64,000 nucleotides of DNA, taken from positions 62,001 through 126,000 of the forward strand of contig CAJUDM010000012.1 of the NCBI GenBank assembly GCA_910584915.1, in the 5' to 3' direction. This document shows, one piece after another, positions 39,875-48,410 of this stretch (positions are counted from its first letter, which is position 1; the number at the start of each line of letters is the position of its first letter). The notes beneath the pieces are model-generated. The model made no database searches. It was not told the DNA's origin and was given only the letters and a program-made list of their open reading frames with translations. The DNA comes from an uncultured Lachnospiraceae bacterium (GTDB lineage: Bacteria > Bacillota > Clostridia > Lachnospirales > Lachnospiraceae). The position numbers and the translations under genes were made by a program.

Positions 39875-41449
39875 ATGGGGATTTATTTAAATCCGGATAA
39901 CGATGGTTTCCGGCGGGCGGTCCGCTCTGAGATTTATGTGGATAAGACGGGACTGATCGCCCTCACAAATAAATATCTGGACACGGAGCAGCAGTTTATC
40001 TGTGTCAGCAGGCCAAGGCGCTTCGGGAAATCGATGGCGCTCGGGATGCTCGCGGCTTATTATAGCTGTGGCTGTGATTCCCGGAAATTGTTTGGCGGGA
40101 TGGAAATTGAGAGTGATCCGACGTTCGAGGAAAATCTGAATCAGTATGAAGTGATTTATCTGAATATGCAGCATTTTCTGATTAGCGCGAAGGATCAGTC
40201 GGTTACGGAATATCTGGAGCAGAAGGTTGTGGAAGAGATACGCAGAGTATATGGGAACTTGTTTTCTGAGCGGGAAACGATACTTGCTGTTATCTTAGGG
40301 GAGATCTATGCCGTTACAGGCAGAAAATTCGTTTTCCTGATAGACGAGTGGGATTGTGTGATGCGGGAGAGGCAGGAGTCGGAGGGGCTCCAGAAACAGT
40401 ATCTTGATTTTCTGAGAAACCTTCTGAAAGATCAGCCCTATGTGGCGCTGGCGTACATGACGGGCATTCTTCCGGTAAAGAAGTACGGGCAGCATTCCGC
40501 GCTCAATATGTTCTGGGAATTTTCCATGATTGACCAGAGCTTTTTTGAGAAATATACCGGTTTTACGGAGACGGAAGTACAGGAATTGTGTGAACGGTAT
40601 GCCATGGATTTTGCGGAGGCTGGAAGCTGGTATGACGGATATCAGTTCACAAAATACCGCCATATCTATAATCCGAAGTCCGTGGTGGAGGCGATGCACC
40701 GCCGCAGGTTTTCTAATTACTGGACATCTACGGAAACCTATGACGCACTGAAAATATATATGGATATGGATTTTGACGGGCTCCGCGAGGACATCGTGCA
40801 GATGTTGGGCGGAGAGCGGATCAGGGTGAACACACAAAGTTTTCAGAATGATATGCGGAATTTCCGGATAAAGGACGATGTGTTGACGCTGCTCATCCAT
40901 CTGGGGTATCTCGCCTATGACGCAGAGAGGGAGGAAGCCTTTATTCCGAACAGGGAGATCGTCCGGGAGTTTGAAAATGCCATGAGCGTGGGCGGGTGGC
41001 AGGAGATTATGCGTATTCTGAGGGCTTCGGAAAAGCTTCTCGAGGATACGCTTTCGGGCAGGGAGGAAAGTGTGGCAAAGGGGCTTGAGAGGGCGCATAT
41101 GGAAGTGGCATCCATACTGACTTACCATGATGAGAATTCCCTTGCCTGTGCCATAGGGCTTGCCTATTACAGCGCGAGGAAAGATTACAGGATGATCAGA
41201 GAGATGCCTGCGGGGGACGGTTTTGCGGATATTGTGTTTTTACCGTTGCCGTTTTGCAAAAAGCCGGCGTTTGTGGTAGAACTAAAATACAATAAGTCAG
41301 CGGAAGCGGCGATCCGCCAGATTAAAGATAGACGGTATGTACAGGCACTTGCAGGGTATTCGGGAGAGATCCTGCTGGTGGGCATCGGTTATGATAAGGA
41401 AAAAGGAAGCAAAGTGCATCGGTGTAAGATTGAGAGAATGATAAACTGA
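39875..41449 (+). CDS. AAA-ATPase-like / PD-(D/E)XK nuclease family protein
   Basis: A 524-residue protein of the gut-bacterial AAA_ATPase-like plus PDDEXK_9 group (formerly DUF1703). The N-terminus YVDKTGLIALTN and Walker A-like RPRRFGKSMAL, then VFLIDEWDCVM as Walker B, belong to the ATPase part; the C-terminus GFADIVFLP ... FVVELKYNKSAEAAIRQI gives the D-ExK nuclease core. These genes are multi-copy and mobile-looking in many Lachnospiraceae and Bacteroidales, with unknown role. Here it splits purN from purD. GGAGG lies ten bases upstream of the ATG. Confidence 0.85.
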   Translation: MGIYLNPDNDGFRRAVRSEIYVDKTGLIALTNKYLDTEQQFICVSRPRRFGKSMALGMLAAYYSCGCDSRKLFGGMEIESDPTFEENLNQYEVIYLNMQHFLISAKDQSVTEYLEQKVVEEIRRVYGNLFSERETILAVILGEIYAVTGRKFVFLIDEWDCVMRERQESEGLQKQYLDFLRNLLKDQPYVALAYMTGILPVKKYGQHSALNMFWEFSMIDQSFFEKYTGFTETEVQELCERYAMDFAEAGSWYDGYQFTKYRHIYNPKSVVEAMHRRRFSNYWTSTETYDALKIYMDMDFDGLREDIVQMLGGERIRVNTQSFQNDMRNFRIKDDVLTLLIHLGYLAYDAEREEAFIPNREIVREFENAMSVGGWQEIMRILRASEKLLEDTLSGREESVAKGLERAHMEVASILTYHDENSLACAIGLAYYSARKDYRMIREMPAGDGFADIVFLPLPFCKKPAFVVELKYNKSAEAAIRQIKDRRYVQALAGYSGEILLVGIGYDKEKGSKVHRCKIERMIN

Positions 41450-41471
41450 CAGGCTGTGGTGAAACGGAGCG

Positions 41472-41534
41472 GATGCATCAAAAAAGCGTGACGAATGTAT
41501 CGAAAAGTGTGACGAATGCATCGAAAAGTGTGAT
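41472..41534 (+). repeat. Three 21-base tandem repeats before purD
   Basis: Units at 41472-41492, 41493-41513 and 41514-41534 follow GAATGYATCGAAAAGTGTGA with a few changes in the first. They end 29 bases before the purD ATG. A frame through them would read SVTN(V/A)SK repeats but runs out of frame into purD. Confidence 0.75.
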
Positions 41535-41563
41535 GCATACAGGAATCGAAACGGAGGTTAAAA

Positions 41564-42838
41564 ATGGACATTTTAATTGTCGGCAGCGGCGGCAGGGAGC
41601 ACGCCATTGCGCAGAGTGTTGCAAAGAGCGCCAGGGCGGGAAAGATCTACTGCGCACCGGGGAATGCGGGAATATCCCGGGTGGCGGAGTGTGTGCCCAT
41701 CGGTGCGATGGAATTTGAGAAACTGGTGTCTTTTGCGAAGGAAAAGAAGATCGGTCTTGTGATCGTAGGCATGGATGATCCTCTGGTGGGCGGCCTGGTG
41801 GACGAGCTGGAGGCGGCGGGCATCCGCACCTTCGGGCCGAGGAAAAACGCGGCGATCCTGGAGGGCAGCAAGGCGTTCTCCAAGGATCTGATGAAAAAAT
41901 ACCATATCCCTACGGCGGCATATGAGACCTTTGACGATGCGGAGGAGGCGCTTCGATATCTGGAGACGGCGGACTATCCGATCGTGTTGAAGGCTGACGG
42001 GCTTGCGCTGGGGAAGGGCGTGCTGATCTGCAGTACCCCGGAGGAGGCGCAGGACGGCGTGAGGACGATCATGGAGGACAAGAAGTTCGGAGATGCCGGA
42101 AACCGGATGGTCATTGAGGAGTTTATGACAGGGAGGGAAGTCTCGGTGCTGTCCTTTGTGGACGGGAGGACGATTCAGATCATGTCGTCCGCCCAGGACC
42201 ATAAGCGGGCGGGAGATAACGATACCGGGCTTAACACCGGCGGTATGGGTACTTTTTCACCCAGTCCCTTCTACACGGAAGAGATAGATGACTACTGCAG
42301 GAAGTATATTTATCAGGCGACGGTGGATGCTATGGCGCAGGAGGGACGGCCTTTTCAGGGGGTTATCTTCTTCGGGCTGATGCTGACGGAGAAGGGACCG
42401 AAGGTGTTAGAATACAACGCCAGGTTCGGAGATCCGGAGGCGCAGGTGGTGCTGCCGAGGATGAAGAACGATATTCTGGAAGTGATGGAAGCCTGCATAG
42501 ACGGAAGGCTTGATGAGATAAAGCTGGAGTTTGAGGACAATGCGGCGGTCTGTGTGGTGTTGGCTTCCGAGGGATATCCGCTGCACTATGAAAAGGGGTT
42601 TGCCATCACGGGGCTCGAGCGCTTTGAGAAAGAGGAAGGATACTACTGTTTCCATGCCGGCACAAAGTTTGACGAAAACGGAACCCTTGTCACGAACGGC
42701 GGCAGGGTGCTGGGGATCACGGCGAAGGGCGCCGACCTGAAAAAAGCCAGGGAAAATGCTTACAGTGCCACCGAGTGGGTGCAGTTTGGCAATAAGTATA
42801 TGCGGAGGGATATCGGCAACACTATTATGGAGTTGTAA
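41564..42838 (+). CDS. purD: Phosphoribosylamine-glycine ligase
   Basis: PurD joins phosphoribosylamine and glycine with ATP to give GAR. The 424-residue protein has the N-terminal VGSGGREHAIA, the ATP-grasp segments FSKDLMKKY, VLKADGLALGKGV and VIEEFMTGREVS, and the late GPKVLEYNARFGDPEAQ with metal ligands. Length and order are normal. It ends the purine cluster; purF, purL, purH, purC and purB are not in the window. Confidence 0.96.
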   Translation: MDILIVGSGGREHAIAQSVAKSARAGKIYCAPGNAGISRVAECVPIGAMEFEKLVSFAKEKKIGLVIVGMDDPLVGGLVDELEAAGIRTFGPRKNAAILEGSKAFSKDLMKKYHIPTAAYETFDDAEEALRYLETADYPIVLKADGLALGKGVLICSTPEEAQDGVRTIMEDKKFGDAGNRMVIEEFMTGREVSVLSFVDGRTIQIMSSAQDHKRAGDNDTGLNTGGMGTFSPSPFYTEEIDDYCRKYIYQATVDAMAQEGRPFQGVIFFGLMLTEKGPKVLEYNARFGDPEAQVVLPRMKNDILEVMEACIDGRLDEIKLEFEDNAAVCVVLASEGYPLHYEKGFAITGLERFEKEEGYYCFHAGTKFDENGTLVTNGGRVLGITAKGADLKKARENAYSATEWVQFGNKYMRRDIGNTIMEL

Positions 42839-42942
42839 AATCTTGCAAGGTCCTGCAGACTTCGGACACTGGAAGCGGGAAATGACAGATTTTATATATA
42901 TTTGTATACAAATTTATAAAAAGAGAGTAAGAGAGGTTCTAC

Positions 42943-44388
42943 ATGAGAGGGAAAAGGTTAGTCAGAGGTACTATAGTAACGGTATTGTGTATGATCGGGA
43001 TGTTATATCTGAACAGTTCGGTGAGCAGGGCTTACTGGGTTGTTGTCAAGAGCGACAATACGCGGGTGCGCAATGCGGCAGGTACGGACAGCGAGGTGAT
43101 GACCGCGGTAAACGCGGGCGACAGGCTTGATGTGTACAGTGAGGAGCAGGGAACTGACGGGAATACATGGTATAAAGTTTCCATCAACAATGTGTCCGGT
43201 TATGTGCGCGCGGATACGGTGGAGAAAGCGGCGGAGGGAGATGCGGCGCTGACGGCGTCCACGACCACGGTGGAGACGGAGCCGGTGCAGACATCGGCGT
43301 CCTCCACGGTGGAGTCGATGCCTTCCCAGGCGGCTACGGTGAAGCAGGATAATGTCAATGTGCGTTCCGAGGCATCCGCCAGTTCAAGTTCGGTGGCAAA
43401 ATTGTCGAGCGGCGCGGCGGTGACGCTGACAGGCACTTCCTCGGACAGCGAGGGTAATACATGGTATCAGGTGAACTTTATCAATAACGGTTCCAATGTG
43501 AGCGGCTATATCCGGTCGGATTTTGTGGAACTCGGGGAAATCGTGGGCACGGAGGAGCCCGCAGAGGGGTCGGCGGAAGGCGAAGGAGCCGCGGAGGGCG
43601 GCGAAGGTGACCTGGAAGATATTTACGGTGATATGCCCACAGAGGACGGTTCTGTGGCAAATAATGACTATGAACTGTTTTTCGAGCCGGACTCCGAGGG
43701 CGTGGACTGTTGGTATGTCCATGACAATATCGCGCAGAAGCGTTACAAACTGGAGCAGCTCATGCAGGCTGACGAGATGAATACCAACAATCTGGAGATC
43801 AAGGATAAAGAGATCGGAAAGATGAAGATCGCCGTGATCGTCCTTGCGGTGTTGTTCGTGATCACCCTTCTCATGGCGGGCTTCTTCGGGTTTAAGTATC
43901 ATGATCTGAAGGATGAGGACGATGAGGATGATGAGGACGACGATGACGATGATGACTTCCGCGAGGCACCGCCCGTGAGGAGAAGGACGAGGGCGGAACC
44001 GGAGAGAGCAGGCAGAAGCCGGGAAGCGGACATAAGGGAAGAGAGAAACCCGAGAGGGACGCAGCGCAGGCCCGAGGCGGGAGCGGCGAGAAGGCCCGCG
44101 CCGGCGGCAGGCGCACAGAGGAGAGCGGAGGCTGATGGAAGAGGCGCGCAGAGACAGCCCCAGGCGAGAAGGCCGGAAGGGGAAGCTGCAAGAAGGCCCG
44201 CTCCCGCCGGGACAAGAACCAGGAGCCCGCAGCCCGGACAGCAGGCGAGAAGAGCGCCGGCGCCTCAGGAGAAAGCGCCCGCCCGGAGTTCATCCAGGGG
44301 CGATGTGGAGTGGAAGCCGAAAAATTTTATCACAAGGGAAGAGGATGAACCGGATTTTTCCTTCATAGATATGGATGAGGATATTTAA
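42943..44388 (+). CDS. Double SH3b membrane protein with charged cytoplasmic tail
   Basis: A 481-residue protein: signal-like helix (about 8-30), two bacterial SH3 domains (about 31-88 and 125-198, each with NVRSEA- or RVRNAAG-type starts and a GYVRAD/GYIRSD end), an acidic linker, a second membrane helix (294-317), a run of Asp/Glu (about 321-338), and a 130-residue tail rich in Arg, Ala and Pro ending in FSFIDMDEDI. SH3b domains usually bind peptidoglycan, so it may link the wall to a cytoplasmic partner. It lies 27 bases before clpC, so the two are probably co-expressed. Confidence 0.72.
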   Translation: MRGKRLVRGTIVTVLCMIGMLYLNSSVSRAYWVVVKSDNTRVRNAAGTDSEVMTAVNAGDRLDVYSEEQGTDGNTWYKVSINNVSGYVRADTVEKAAEGDAALTASTTTVETEPVQTSASSTVESMPSQAATVKQDNVNVRSEASASSSSVAKLSSGAAVTLTGTSSDSEGNTWYQVNFINNGSNVSGYIRSDFVELGEIVGTEEPAEGSAEGEGAAEGGEGDLEDIYGDMPTEDGSVANNDYELFFEPDSEGVDCWYVHDNIAQKRYKLEQLMQADEMNTNNLEIKDKEIGKMKIAVIVLAVLFVITLLMAGFFGFKYHDLKDEDDEDDEDDDDDDDFREAPPVRRRTRAEPERAGRSREADIREERNPRGTQRRPEAGAARRPAPAAGAQRRAEADGRGAQRQPQARRPEGEAARRPAPAGTRTRSPQPGQQARRAPAPQEKAPARSSSRGDVEWKPKNFITREEDEPDFSFIDMDEDI

Positions 44389-44415
44389 AAAATATTATTG
44401 GAATGGAGGCATGTG

Positions 44416-46860
44416 ATGCAATCCCCCTATACAGAAAAAGCAAAATCCGTTTTGCAGAGGGCGGCGAAGGCGGCGCGCAAATCGGGACAGGGCTATATCG
44501 GGACGGAGCATATCCTGCTTGGGCTTTACCGCGAGGATAACAGCGTGGCGTCCAGAGTTCTCGCGGAGAACGGGATGGATGAGGGAAGGCTCTTACAGTT
44601 GATTCAGGATTATATCGTGCCGGAAGTCAGTGTTGTGATCAAAGAGCGGGAGGGATATTCCCCGAAGGCAAAGATCCTTTTGGAGGAGGCGGGCCGAATG
44701 GCTGAACGTTTCGGCTCCGATCTGATCGGGACGGAACACCTTTTGCTCGCCATGATCAAGGAGAGCGACAATGTGGCGGTGCGGCTGCTCACGACGATGG
44801 GGATGTCCGCGCAGAAGGTGTACGCGGACACTCTCTATGCCATCGGAGAAGATCCGAACCTATATAAGACGGACCTGATGAAAAACCGCGGGCAGCAGAA
44901 GAAGAAAGGCTCCACGTTAGAACAGTACAGCAGGGATCTGACAGCCCTCGCGAAGGAGGGAAAACTGGACCCGGTGGTGGGCAGGGAGTCCGAGATACAG
45001 CGGGTGATCCAGATCATCAGCAGGCGGACGAAGAACAATCCCTGTCTGATCGGAGAGCCCGGCGTGGGCAAGACCGCCGTGGTGGAAGGGCTGGCGCAGC
45101 GGATCGTGTCGGGGAATGTGCCCTACACGGTGCAGGATAAGCGGGTGCTGGTGCTGGATCTGTCGGGTATGGTTGCCGGCAGTAAGTACCGGGGCGAGTT
45201 TGAGGAGCGGATCAAGAAGGTGATCGCGGAGGTCATCGCGAGCGGCAACGTGCTTCTGTTTTTAGATGAGCTGCACACGCTGATCGGCGCGGGCGGCGCG
45301 GAGGGCGCCATCGATGCGTCCAATATTTTGAAGCCCTCTCTTGCCAGAGGCGAGATTCAGCTGATCGGCGCCACGACGATAGAGGAGTACAGGAAGTACG
45401 TGGAGCGGGATGCTGCGCTGGAGCGGCGTTTCCAGCCGGTGACGGTGGAGGAGCCCACGGAGGAGGAGGCGATCGCCATCCTGGAGGGAATCGCTTCCAA
45501 GTATGAGGATCACCACCGTGTGACGATCACGAAGGAGGCGCTTTCGGCGGCGGTGCGCCTCTCCAGCCGCTATATCAACGACAGAAGGCTCCCGGATAAG
45601 GCGATCGACCTGATCGATGAGGCTTCCTCGGCGGCAAGGCTCAAGATCATGAAGACACCCGAAAAGCTCTATGAGCTGGAGGCGCAGATCAAGGAACTGG
45701 ATATCAAGATAGAGCGCTCCATCCGCTTCGAGGCGTATCTCCAGGCGAGTGAGCAGAAGCAGGAGCAGGATGAGCTGGTGAAAAAATATAACCGCCTGAA
45801 GGAGAAGGTGGAGCGGGAGCGGATGGAAAAGAGTTACGTGGTGACGGAGGAGGACATTGCCGCCGTGACTTCCATGTGGACCAAGATCCCGTTGCAGAAG
45901 CTGGAGGAGAAGGAGAGCGAGAAGCTGCTGAAACTGGAATCCATCCTGCACAAAAGAGTGATCGGGCAGGAGGAGGCGGTGACTGCCGTATCCAGAGCCA
46001 TGCGCAGAGGCAGGGTGGGCTTACAGGACCCGAACAGGCCCATCGCGTCGTTTCTGTTCCTCGGTCCCACCGGCGTCGGGAAGACGGAGCTCAGCAAGGC
46101 GCTGGCGGAAGCCATGTTCGGTTCGGAGAGCGCCCTGATCCGGGTGGATATGTCCGAATATATGGAGGGGCATTCGGTGTCCAAGATGATCGGTTCCCCG
46201 CCGGGCTATGTGGGTTTCGACGAGGGCGGACAGCTCAGCGAGAAGGTGAGAAGGAATCCTTATTCGGTGGTGCTGTTCGATGAGATCGAGAAGGCGCACC
46301 CGGATGTGTTCAATATCCTGCTCCAGGTGCTGGACGACGGGCATATCACGGATTCCAAGGGGCGCAAGGTGAGTTTTAAGAACACGATCCTGATCATGAC
46401 CTCCAATGTGGGGGCAAAGCGGATCGTGGAGCCGAAAAACCTCGGCTTTTCTTCCGGCAGGTCCAAGGAGCAGGATTACGAGACCATGAAGAAGAATGTC
46501 ATGGAGGAAGTGAAAAAGCTGTTCAAGCCGGAGTTTATTAACAGGGTGGATGAGATCATGGTATTCCATCAGCTCGACAAAGATAATATGAGGGAGATTG
46601 TGACACTCCTGTCAGAAAATCTGATCAGAAGGAGCAAAAAGCAGATGGATATCACTTTGAAGATCACTCCTGCGCTGAAAGCCCATCTGGTGGATAAATA
46701 TACGGATCTGAAAATGGGGGCAAGGCCCCTGCGCCGGGCGATCCAGACCGTGGTGGAGGATGCGCTGGCGGAGGAGATCCTGTCAGACCGCGTAAAGAGC
46801 GGGGATACCGTATCTGCGGGGTGGAAGGAGGAGAAGGTGACGTTTACTGTTAAGCGGTGA
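44416..46860 (+). CDS. clpC: Clp protease ATP-binding subunit ClpC
   Basis: An 814-residue Hsp100 unfoldase that feeds substrates to ClpP. Order: N-terminal Clp repeat domain (1-145; SPYTEKAKSVLQRAAKAARK, YIGTEHILLGL), first AAA domain with GEPGVGKTA, the middle coiled-coil region (about 415-480, KKYNRLKEKVERERMEKS), second AAA domain with GPTGVGKTE and the LDDGHITDSKGRKV loop. The start at 44416 follows GGAGG by six bases. The usual ctsR-mcsA-mcsB partners are absent upstream; the neighbour is the SH3 membrane protein instead. Confidence 0.95.
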   Translation: MQSPYTEKAKSVLQRAAKAARKSGQGYIGTEHILLGLYREDNSVASRVLAENGMDEGRLLQLIQDYIVPEVSVVIKEREGYSPKAKILLEEAGRMAERFGSDLIGTEHLLLAMIKESDNVAVRLLTTMGMSAQKVYADTLYAIGEDPNLYKTDLMKNRGQQKKKGSTLEQYSRDLTALAKEGKLDPVVGRESEIQRVIQIISRRTKNNPCLIGEPGVGKTAVVEGLAQRIVSGNVPYTVQDKRVLVLDLSGMVAGSKYRGEFEERIKKVIAEVIASGNVLLFLDELHTLIGAGGAEGAIDASNILKPSLARGEIQLIGATTIEEYRKYVERDAALERRFQPVTVEEPTEEEAIAILEGIASKYEDHHRVTITKEALSAAVRLSSRYINDRRLPDKAIDLIDEASSAARLKIMKTPEKLYELEAQIKELDIKIERSIRFEAYLQASEQKQEQDELVKKYNRLKEKVERERMEKSYVVTEEDIAAVTSMWTKIPLQKLEEKESEKLLKLESILHKRVIGQEEAVTAVSRAMRRGRVGLQDPNRPIASFLFLGPTGVGKTELSKALAEAMFGSESALIRVDMSEYMEGHSVSKMIGSPPGYVGFDEGGQLSEKVRRNPYSVVLFDEIEKAHPDVFNILLQVLDDGHITDSKGRKVSFKNTILIMTSNVGAKRIVEPKNLGFSSGRSKEQDYETMKKNVMEEVKKLFKPEFINRVDEIMVFHQLDKDNMREIVTLLSENLIRRSKKQMDITLKITPALKAHLVDKYTDLKMGARPLRRAIQTVVEDALAEEILSDRVKSGDTVSAGWKEEKVTFTVKR

Positions 46861-46868
46861 TGGCGGAC

Positions 46869-46940
46869 GCCGGGATGGAAATAAAATTCTCCGTCGCCGC
46901 GCTCGCGCTCTAACCTTGAGAATTTTATTTCCATCCCGGC
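46869..46940. terminator. Perfect 23-base inverted repeat after clpC
   Basis: Arms 46869-46891 and 46918-46940 are exactly complementary (GCCGGGATGGAAATAAAATT and on). The 26-base loop is GC-rich with a nested GCGC-TC-GCGC. It lies nine bases after the clpC stop. No T-run follows, so if it is a terminator it is an unusual one; its build matches the stem-loop at 26204. Confidence 0.5.
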
Positions 46941-47018
46941 TGATTATGGCTTATAGGGGGTTGTGGAAATGCGGTAGAATACTGAAGAAATAAGTATAGA
47001 TATATAAAAGGGAATGGT

Positions 47019-48398
47019 ATGGCGAAAGGAAAACAGACGACCGTATTTTTTTGTCAGGAATGCGGGTATGAGTCCAGCAAGTGGCTGGGGCAGTGTCCGG
47101 GGTGCAAACAGTGGAATACTTTTGTGGAGGAGAGCGTGCGGCAATCCTCCACACCAAAGATGGGAGGCGGAAAGGCCTCTTTTTCCCGTGCGGAAAGCAG
47201 TAAACCCGTGAGGCTGCGGGAGATCGAGAGCGGGGATGAGGAGCGGTTTACCACCCACATCGAGGAACTGGACCGGGTTTTGGGCGGCGGTATCGTGAAG
47301 GGTTCCCTTGTGCTGGTGGGGGGAGATCCGGGCATCGGAAAATCCACCCTGCTTTTGCAGGTCTGTCAGCGCATGGCGGAGGATCGCAGGGAGATGCTCT
47401 ACATATCGGGGGAGGAATCCCTGCAGCAGATCAAGCTTCGCGCCGAGCGGCTGGGGCAGTTTTCGGATTCGCTGTCGCTGCTCTGTGAGACCAACCTGGA
47501 TGCGGTGGAGGAGGCAATCAAAAAAACAGCGCCGTCGGTAGTGATCATCGATTCGATCCAGACCATGTACCGGGAGGAAGTCAGTTCGGCGCCGGGCTCT
47601 GTGTCCCAGGTCAGGGAGGTGACCGGGAGGCTTTTGCAGATCGCAAAAGGGCTGAATGTGTGCATTTTCCTGGTGGGGCATGTGACGAAGGAGGGCACCG
47701 TGGCGGGGCCGCGGGTGTTGGAGCATATGGTGGATACGGTGCTGTATTTTGAGGGGGACCGCTACGCCTCCTACCGTATTCTGCGCAGTGTGAAAAACAG
47801 GTTTGGCTCCACCAATGAGATCGGTGTCTTTGAGATGCGGCCGGAGGGGCTTGTCGAGGTGAAGAATCCTTCGGAATTTATGTTGTCGGGCAGGCCCGAG
47901 GGGGCGAACGGTTCGGTGGTGGCGGCGTCCAGCCAGGGGACGCGTCCGATCATGCTGGAGATTCAGGCGTTAGTCTGCCGGACAAATTTCGGTTTTCCCA
48001 AAAGGCAGGCGACAGGCACGGATTTTAACAGGATCAATCTGCTGATGGCGGTGCTGGAGAAGCGGATTCAAATGCAGATCGGGGACTGTGACGCCTATGT
48101 GAATGTGGCGGGCGGCATCAGGGTGCAGGAGCCGGCGATCGATTTGGGGATCGTGATGGCGATCGCGTCCAGCTTTAAGAACAGGCCCATCCGGGAGGAT
48201 GTGGTGGTGTTCGGGGAGGTGGGCTTAAGCGGGGAAGTGCGCGCGGTCAGCATGGCGAAGGAGCGGGTGAAGGAGGCGGAGAAGCTCGGGTTTTCCACGG
48301 TCATCCTGCCGGAGAGCAACAGGGCGGCATGTCAGGAAGGGTGCCGCATCACGCTGGTGGGCGTGCGGAATGTGCAGGAAGCGATAGAGATTATATAA
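47019..48398 (+). CDS. radA: DNA repair protein RadA (Sms)
   Basis: RadA is a RecA-like hexameric helicase that aids branch migration in recombination. The 459-residue protein has the N-terminal zinc finger CQECGYESSKWLGQCPGC, Walker A GGDPGIGKSTLL (about 102-113), the RadA-specific KNRFG motif (SVKNRFGSTNEIGVF) and a C-terminal Lon-like domain (GGIRVQEPAIDLGIV, FGEVGLSGEVR). All parts are intact. The ABC exporter pair starts 13 bases later and may share its transcript. Confidence 0.96.
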   Translation: MAKGKQTTVFFCQECGYESSKWLGQCPGCKQWNTFVEESVRQSSTPKMGGGKASFSRAESSKPVRLREIESGDEERFTTHIEELDRVLGGGIVKGSLVLVGGDPGIGKSTLLLQVCQRMAEDRREMLYISGEESLQQIKLRAERLGQFSDSLSLLCETNLDAVEEAIKKTAPSVVIIDSIQTMYREEVSSAPGSVSQVREVTGRLLQIAKGLNVCIFLVGHVTKEGTVAGPRVLEHMVDTVLYFEGDRYASYRILRSVKNRFGSTNEIGVFEMRPEGLVEVKNPSEFMLSGRPEGANGSVVAASSQGTRPIMLEIQALVCRTNFGFPKRQATGTDFNRINLLMAVLEKRIQMQIGDCDAYVNVAGGIRVQEPAIDLGIVMAIASSFKNRPIREDVVVFGEVGLSGEVRAVSMAKERVKEAEKLGFSTVILPESNRAACQEGCRITLVGVRNVQEAIEII

Positions 48399-48410
48399 AC
48401 TGGAGTAGCT

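Noticed and set aside
39875..41449. Transposase or integrase
   Set aside because: The ATPase-nuclease family protein looks mobile by distribution, but it has no transposase motif, and no terminal inverted repeats or target duplication were seen around it.
41473..41718. 81-codon frame starting in the tandem repeats and running into purD
   Set aside because: It is out of frame with purD over most of its length and its second half is only shadow sequence. It might at most be a short upstream frame.
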